Position numbers and translations under genes: made by a program
DNA from: Anaspis maculata
Taxonomy: Eukaryota > Arthropoda > Insecta > Coleoptera > Scraptiidae
NCBI GenBank assembly: GCA_949128115.1
Contig: OX421962.1
Location: 10,138,262 to 10,202,261 of the forward strand
Length of the DNA: 64,000 nt
Direction: 5' to 3'
Notes under the pieces: model-generated
Database searches by the model: none
Told to the model about the DNA's origin: nothing
Seen by the model: the letters and a program-made list of their open reading frames with translations, nothing else
Shown: piece after piece, positions 57,989 to 64,000 of the stretch
Layout of the letters: each line of letters starts with the position of its first letter
Position numbering within the stretch: position 1 is the first letter of the stretch

Positions 57989-59846
57989 GTGCCGCTAAAA
58001 CTCAGAAACGAGTCCCGCTACGAACAAAGGAGTTTTATGGTGTGGTAACCCTTTATCCCCCATCGATGAAGAAGGTTTCCGTTTTTACCTTAAGGGCGTG
58101 CTTTTAAAGATATGAGGGCTGGAAGTTTTTCGCTCTCTAGAAATGTCTAGAACAGTCCAGAACATTCGAGAGTATTCGAGATCATTCCACAACATTCCGG
58201 AACGTTCTGGTGTGTTCTGGAATGTTCGGGAATAGTCTTCAACGTTCGAATAATAGAAGTGTACAGAAGTGCGTGCCGAAGCTCGGAAACACGCGAGTCC
58301 CTGTAAGATCGAAGGAGTTGTATGGTGTGGTAGCCCTCTATGCCCCATCCATGAAGAAGGTTCCCGGTTTTATTTGAAGAGCGGGTTTTTTTGAGATGAA
58401 AGGGCTGGAACTTTCGCCCTCTTGAATGTCTAGAACAGTCCAGAACATCCGAAAGTATTCGAGATCAATAAACGACATTTCAGAATGTTCCGGTATGTTC
58501 TACAGTATTCGGGAATAGCATGGACCGTTCGAAAACATCCCCAAACATTCGAGATCATTCTATAACATTCCAAAATGTTCCGGTGTGTTCTAAAATGTTC
58601 AAGAATAGTCAGGAACGTTCGGAAACATCCCGAAACATTTCAGATCATTGTGGAACATTCGAGATCATTCTACAACATTCCAAAATGTTCGGGTATACCT
58701 ATTCGCTATTCGAGAATAGTCTGGAACGTTCGAAAACATCCCGGAACATTCCAATCCATTGTGGTACATTCGAGATTGTTCCACAACATTCCAGAATGTT
58801 CCGGTGTGTTTTAAAATGTTCGGGAACAGTCTGAAACGTTCGGAAAACGTTCGTAAACATCCCGGAACATTCCAGATCATTGTGGAACATTCGAGATCAT
58901 TGTACAACATTCCAAAATGTTCCGAGATGTTCGGGAATGGTATCGGGAATAATTTGGGATGTTCGGAAACAGCCCGGAATATTCTAGATCATTGTGGAGC
59001 ATTCGTGATCATTCCACAACCTTCCAGAATGTTCGGGTATATTCGAGAATAGTCTGGAACGTTCTAAAACATCCCGGTACAATCCAATCCATTGTGGTAC
59101 ATTCGAGATTGTTCCACAACATTCCAGAATGTTCCGATGTGTTTTAAAATGTTCGGGAATAGTCTGGAACGTTCGGAAAACGTTCGGAAACATCCCGAAA
59201 CATTCCAGATCATTGTGGAGCATCCGAGATCATTCTACAACATCCCAAAATGTTCCGAGATGTTCAGGAATGGTCAGGAATAGTTTGGGATGTTCGGAAA
59301 CATCCCGGAATATTCCAGCTCATTTTGGAGCATTCGTGATCATTCCACAACATTCCAGAACGTTCGGGTATATTCGAGAATAGTCTGGGACGTTCTGAAA
59401 CATTCCGGAACATTCCAATTCATTGTGGTACATTCGAGATCGTTCCACAACATTTCAGATTCCAGAATGTTCCGATACGTTCTAGAATGTTCGAGAATAG
59501 TCTGGAGCGTTCGAAAACATCCCGGAACATTCAAATCCATTGTGGTACGTTCGAGATCGTTCCACAACATTTCAGATTCCAGAATGTTCCGATACGTTCT
59601 AGAATGTTCGAGAATAGTCTGGAACGTTCGAAAACATTCCAGAACATTCCAGATCATTGTGGAACATTCGAGATCATTCTACAACATTCCAAAATGTTTT
59701 GGTATGTTCAAAAATGGTCGGGATAATCTGAAATGTTCATAAACATCCCGGAACATTCCAGATCAATATGGAGCATTCGTGATCATTTCGATCAACGAGG
59801 ACTAGGTTTCGCTTAGGGGCCGCGAAGCGGCCCCGGCGAAAGCTAG
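57989..59846 (+). mobile_element. Helitron-like non-autonomous element carrying a GAA/TTC array
   Basis: The 3' end shows the Helitron signature: hairpin GGGGCCGC-GAA-GCGGCCCC (59816-59834), 8 nt, then CTAG (59843-59846) followed by T. The stem is extended by TTTCGC/GCGAAA. Upstream lies a direct duplication of about 260 bp (57989-58250 and 58269-58525) and the tandem array. Helitrons and their relatives often carry internal tandem repeats. The 5' end (expected TC after A) was not found, so the left limit is provisional. Confidence 0.55.
58130..59790. repeat. Tandem array of heat-shock-element-like pentamers
   Basis: Units of roughly 105-120 bp built of alternating GAA and TTC at 5-bp spacing. 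Perfect three-unit TTCnnGAAnnTTC sites at 58195-58207, 58789-58801, 59022-59034, 59122-59134, 59353-59365, 59460-59472 and 59577-59589. Perfect four-unit sites at 58215-58232, 59480-59497 and 59597-59614. These match the HSF binding consensus. The array may have grown from a 10-bp GAAnnTTCnn unit. Confidence 0.85.
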
Positions 59847-61057
59847 TAAAATATATATTTAATAAAATATCATCATCATCCTTCTGATTCGGAAAATACC
59901 TACAGGATGTCTCAAAAATATCGCATTCCGAGTTCAGAGCAGTATATGGAATCCACTCAAGAACAATATTTAAGTGACATTTATTTTTATATACAGGTGT
60001 TCCGCGACTAATGTGCCATAGCTCAATGGCAGATAAAGAACTTTAAGGCGAGTCAAGATCAGCAAGAAAAATTTTTTTTGGCCAATGGTTACGGAGATAC
60101 AGGGTGTTTCATAAATTTGTTTCGAATATTTAAAGGGCGATATCTCTGCAACAGTTTGAGATAATCAGTTGAAATTTGCCAGCGACATCCCTTAGTTGAA
60201 GCTTGTCACATTGTCATACAGGACCAGAAAAAAATCCAGGATCGGACTGGAAAAAATTAGCCCCTTCAATTTTTGTCAAAAAAGTACATTTTCTGATCAC
60301 ATTTCTGAAAAACTATTGGCAGATTCGAAAAGCTCAGAAGAAATGCTATAAGAATAGCCAATAAAACTAGCACGAAACAACTGTAGGCCTTTTCTATTTT
60401 TGAGTGAGTATACCTACTTATATCATTGAATTTGGTAAGTCTGATGGTAATTCCAAAATGTCTCTAAAAGAACAGCGCACCATTTTATCGACGTCGTTCA
60501 AGAACTGTCTGGTCAACAATGGCAAAGGAGCAGTTTGGAAGTTATATGTAGGGAGCGGATTTATATGCGGTAAAAAAGCTCAAAATATGCAGTTTATATG
60601 CGGTTAAAAAGTTTCAAAATATGCGGTAAAAATGTTCAAATAAAGCAATATATGCGAGTAAATATGTGATATAAGCTGCAAAAATAGTGAAAATTCTAGC
60701 ATTTACATCTGAAACCAACCAACCAACTTTGACCATCAAAGTAAAAAAAAAAATCCTTAGAAAATTTTCAATTTTTTTTTCTTGGAATGAAAAAAATCGT
60801 GATTTTCTAGGTAATATAGATGAAATGGCCAGAATATTGACAAATATTCAGTTTACATGAAAAATATGGACTAAATATGCGGCTGTATGCGATGCGATGG
60901 GCTAGCAATTTATATGCGGTAAAAAGTCAAAATAATAAATTATATGCGAAATAAAACTTGGTATTTGGGTTTCTTCTAGATGGAAACGTCAAGCTGCAAG
61001 TCGACAGTTGCATCCAGTTTAGCGAATAGAACATGTAAAAAATTATAAATCCGCTCT
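59847..61057. other. Upstream intergenic DNA
   Basis: AT-rich, with scattered TACAGG termini (about 59911, 59994, 60099), and a loosely repeated TATATGCGGTAAAAA motif at 60547-60940. No gene recognised. Confidence 0.6.
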
Positions 61058-62165
61058 CTAGTTATATGTGACGGTGGGCCAGACATTCAAAATGGTCATT
61101 TTTTGAATCGCTTTTAGACGGGAATGAGAGGCGACGATGTCTAGTTTTGGTCCTAGTTTTCTAATTATTCCGGCTGAACTGAATTCCATCACATTGTTGT
61201 AGTTTACTCCCAAGCATTTTATAGTTTCGTTCGTACCAATAGATTTTATTTTTGTTCCGTTCAATACCATCTAGTCTTCCACTAACTTGCCCTTCACAAT
61301 GTTTATTATTCTGGTCTTGTTGGCATTCACATTCAATCCAGTCTCGTGAAAAAGTTGGATTGCCGTTTCATGTAGCACTGAAGCTGTTTCTTTTGTTTTA
61401 CCGACTAAGACAGTATCGTCAGCAAATTCTAAGATACTTACGGGTGGGAGATCGTGATCGATTTTGAATCCCAATTCACTGGAAACGGATTCTTCCGATA
61501 ACTCGTCCAGAATGTGGTCAACGCAAAGATTATAGAGACTTGGTGACAGAGGTGAACCTGGCAGCACTCCTTCTCCAATGTGATCTTCTTGGTTTTGCCT
61601 TCCGCCGTTTCTATTTGTGTCGTGTTTCCTTTCTGCAGATTGAAAATTACCTGATGCAGCTTGTGAGGTATTGGCAACGATTCGAGAGTAGATTAAAGAT
61701 GGCTGTGACCTACAGTTTCGTAAGCTTTTTCGATATCCAAATAAAGAAGGCAACAATCTTTTTCTTTTTTGGCCGTTTCTAAAATTGAATGATCGAGGTA
61801 TTGATATGAGTTCCAGGAGTTGGAACGAATCCCTTTTGGTTACGATTGAACGATACGTAACTCTTCAGTCGCTTATCAAGAATTTTCTCCACAATCTTTC
61901 TCAGAATGGAACAGATGGTGATGGGTCGCCAGTTTGCAACATTCGATGGGTTTCCGCCTTTATCTATTAAAACTGTTCTTGCTTGGTGTGGGCAACGCGG
62001 TACGAATCCAGTGGAGGACATGAAGGATGCAATACTTGCAAGCACTTCAGAGGTCCTTCCGTATTTCAACACCCTCATCAATATCTTGTGTCTGGTCCGG
62101 GAGATGTGTCAATACGTATTTGTTTCATTGCTGCTAAAATTTCTTCGTGACTGATCCCAAAATTA
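61058..62165 (-). pseudogene. Non-LTR reverse transcriptase relic
   Basis: Minus strand, in three frame segments: LMRVLKYGRTSEVL and KGGNPSNVANWRPITICSIL...IVEKILDKRL, QKGFVPTPGTHIN (61779-62081); VLPGSPLSPSLYNLCVDHIL and the catalytic FADD (61426-61415) in 61271-61756; then GTKIKSIGTNETIKCLGVNY (61058-61270). The segments before it read HEEILAAMKQIRIDTSPGPD. These are RT motifs in the right order; frameshifts separate them and the C-terminus is missing. The fingers resemble R2-type RTs, while the endonuclease upstream is R1-like, so it may be a second element. Confidence 0.8.
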
Positions 62166-62394
62166 TTGAGGGATGTAAGGGTATGAGGGATTAAAGGTTG
62201 GGACTTCTTCGCCCCTCACTACGTCCGTTTTGAAGTGCTTTTTGGGGAATATTTGTAATAGACTAATCACTGAAAATTATGAACTAGTGAATGTGCACTG
62301 AGTTTCTTTAACGATACAGTGTGAGTCATAAATCACAAAAATCCATATTCCTTTATTAATCCCTGTAACATACATACAATTAACTTGCTCTTCT

Positions 62395-63216
62395 TATTCT
62401 ATGGCTGTACCTGGGCATTGTCTTGTCACAGATGCTTTAATCAGATCTATCACTTTCTTTAAGTAAAGGTCTGGATTATCGTGGTCGTTTGCCAAAGTGA
62501 GTTGTTCTTCTATAACTTTTTTGAGATAGTCGGTGTTCAGCTTTTTGGTCGATCAGCCACCGCGGGCAAGGAGACGCGTCAATTGTCTGTTTTCTTCCAC
62601 CGTGTAATTGATGTATTTGTGATTACTGAGCGTTTCGCGAGCATCGACTTGCCACTCCGTCATACGACCAGCCGTCCGCCCAGATGCTAGTGTTTCATCA
62701 ATTATAGATTTAGCGCTTTTTCTTTGGAACGTAGGCTCATCGCCGAGGTTACAAACCTCTAACTGCCATCTAGCGATCATTTCATGAGAAGCACCCCCCT
62801 ACGATCTGTAGCTTTCCATTCAACAGCCTTGGCATTGAAGTCTTCAGCAATGACAACTTCCTGGCCTCGGATCAGAGTGCTTTCTAAGTTTCCAAGGTAC
62901 GCGTCGAATTCAGCAATCGTGGTGTTTGGAGAAATGTAGCATGAATACATACGTTGCTGCCTCGGTTGCCGCCCACTCCAATCCAGACTAGCCCCGCCAT
63001 GTCACTTCCAGTTCTGGTGATACATACTTGGTTGTTCAATATGGCAATTACAACATCTTTGTTCGTATCCGTCAGCCAGGTGTTTGCGATTCGGGCTTTA
63101 TTTGGTTCCGATATAATCAAAGTATCAATGTTATTAGCTCTCGCCGTGTGGAACGCTAAGTCCTGTGCAGCTCTGCATCTGTTCAAATTTACTTGTAGGA
63201 TTTTTAGCTTAGTCAT
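62395..63216 (-). pseudogene. R1-like APE endonuclease relic (ORF2 N-terminus)
   Basis: Starts MTKLKILQVNLNRCRAAQDL (ATG at 63216-63214) and reads TLIISEPNKARI, then after a frameshift near 62960 YISPNTTIAEFDAYLGNLES, VVIAEDFNAKAVEW, and after another near 62780 IIDETLAS and NHKYINY: the apurinic-type endonuclease of R1-clade LINEs (SEPNK, DFN, SDHKYI-like). At least two frameshifts; dead. Confidence 0.8.
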
Positions 63217-63640
63217 TATTGATATTTGCGTGGATTGTTGTTGGGGGCGCTCTGTTGCATCCTCTGGAGTTTGTCCTGTGACCTTCCTGTCCGCATTTCG
63301 TACATTTGGGAGGGATTTTGCACTCCTTGGCCTGGTGATCCGCTGCGCCACAGTTGAAGCAGAGTTGAGATCTGCACGTTCTCTTGCATGTTGATGTTGA
63401 GTGGCCGGCCTCCCAGCATCTGAAGCATATGTTCGAAAGGACGCTTTCCTGTATCCTGCACATTGTTGGGCCTAAGCGCAGTTTCTTTTCTTCCAGTAAT
63501 AACGGGTCATCTTTATTAGAAGGTTCCCTTCCTGGGTTTGCCTTACCCCTTCAATCTGTTTGGCGATGTTTTCATCTTTCAGCGTCGTTTTTACCTTTTT
63601 CAGAGTGTCTGCGTAACTACATAGACGCTTCCGCAGCCCC
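63209..63640 (-). pseudogene. R1-like ORF1 (gag) fragment with three zinc knuckles
   Basis: Reads YADTLKKVKTTLKDENIAKQ, GVRQTQEGNLLIKM, then after a frame change CFRCWEAGHSTSTC, CFNCGAADHQAKEC and CTKCGQEGHRTNSRGC, three CCHC knuckles, ending NND and TAA at 63209. This stop overlaps the ORF2 start (ATGACTAA), an arrangement seen in such elements. The N-terminal part of ORF1 is missing: homology stops where promoter copy B begins. Confidence 0.8.
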
Positions 63641-64000
63641 TTTCCCGACCCCATTTCACTTGAAAACTCGAATCCGGGGCCGCCAAACGCACGGATAACG
63701 GGAACCCCTGGCTGGCCGTTTCCCCGTCCCAAAACATTGTCATTACGAAATCGAGCTGGGTTTTCTGGCTGGCATCGGCCGGAAATCGCTGCGTACCTTG
63801 GTCCGTCCAGATGGGTTAACAGTAAAGAACAAGAAACAAGTCTTCCTCAACGAAAATCGGGACGGATGATCACAGATTTTGCCACTAAGTTACACTTTTT
63901 CACTTAAGTGAAAATGGCGTACGCCGACTTCTGAAGTTTCTGATCAATACAATCAATACCGTGACGTCACGGGCTATTGTGGTGGCTGGCGCCACCTGCG
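63626..64000. repeat. Promoter-region segment, copy B, at the window edge
   Basis: Second copy, with CRE palindrome at 63959-63972 and AAAATGGCG at 63911-63919. It has a 9-nt extra ATCAATACA-type duplication. Its left limit coincides with the truncated 5' end of the R1-like element. Homology may continue past the window. Confidence 0.9.

Noticed and set aside
58520..59742. Open frames reading FRTFQTIPEHF / KMFGNSLERS-type repeats
   Set aside because: Periodic translation of the GAA/TTC tandem array on both strands.

Overview
The window is eukaryotic, AT-rich, intron-rich and crowded with transposons. It suggests an insect: the one complete host gene is the insect PRRC2 (BAT2 N-terminal domain) gene, called nocte in Drosophila, and the repeats (TA-flanked fold-backs with CAGGGTG termini, tRNA-headed SINEs, R1/R2-like LINEs, a P-element relic) are common in insects. 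I cannot fix the order; a beetle is only a guess.

The gene lies on the minus strand, from an ATG at 55589 to a TAA at 3419. I could join 12 coding exons by hand: 55494-55589, 45408-45629, 38100-39088, 28563-29452, 25894-28499, 15657-16295, 15040-15240, 14486-14942, 11798-11998, 10884-11249, 10413-10778 and 3419-3618. All boundaries are GT/AG, every phase matches, and the total is 7,233 nt (2,410 residues plus stop). PRRC2 proteins are long, disordered, RNA-associated factors that act with the translation initiation machinery. Drosophila nocte is needed for temperature entrainment of the circadian clock.

Layout, low to high coordinate: a 22-bp satellite (1-2120) beyond the 3' end; the last exon (3419-3618); intron 11 with nested fold-back elements; exons 11 to 6 (10413-16295), including a 105-nt stop-free intron; intron 5 (16296-25893) with a 3.1-kb palindrome, an R2-like reverse transcriptase relic and a 1.6-kb TIR element; exons 5 and 4, separated by a 63-nt stop-free intron; intron 3 with three large palindromes and a P-element/THAP transposase relic; exon 3; intron 2 with a 5-kb composite TIR element and a SINE; exon 2; intron 1 with a 4.3-kb element that contains a hAT-type element carrying a hammerhead ribozyme; and exon 1. 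Upstream of the gene come a GC-rich candidate promoter (56071-56435), a TA-flanked palindrome, an array of heat-shock-element-like GAA/TTC repeats ending in a Helitron-like hairpin and CTAG terminus (57989-59846), a broken R1-like LINE, and a second copy of the candidate promoter at the window edge.

Most worth a second look: the hammerhead ribozyme (48843-48892, minus) and its mutated inverted partner; the Helitron-like array of heat-shock-element motifs just upstream of a temperature-entrainment gene; the duplicated promoter joined to a truncated LINE; the two stop-free in-frame introns; and the unusual load of long palindromes inside the transcript.
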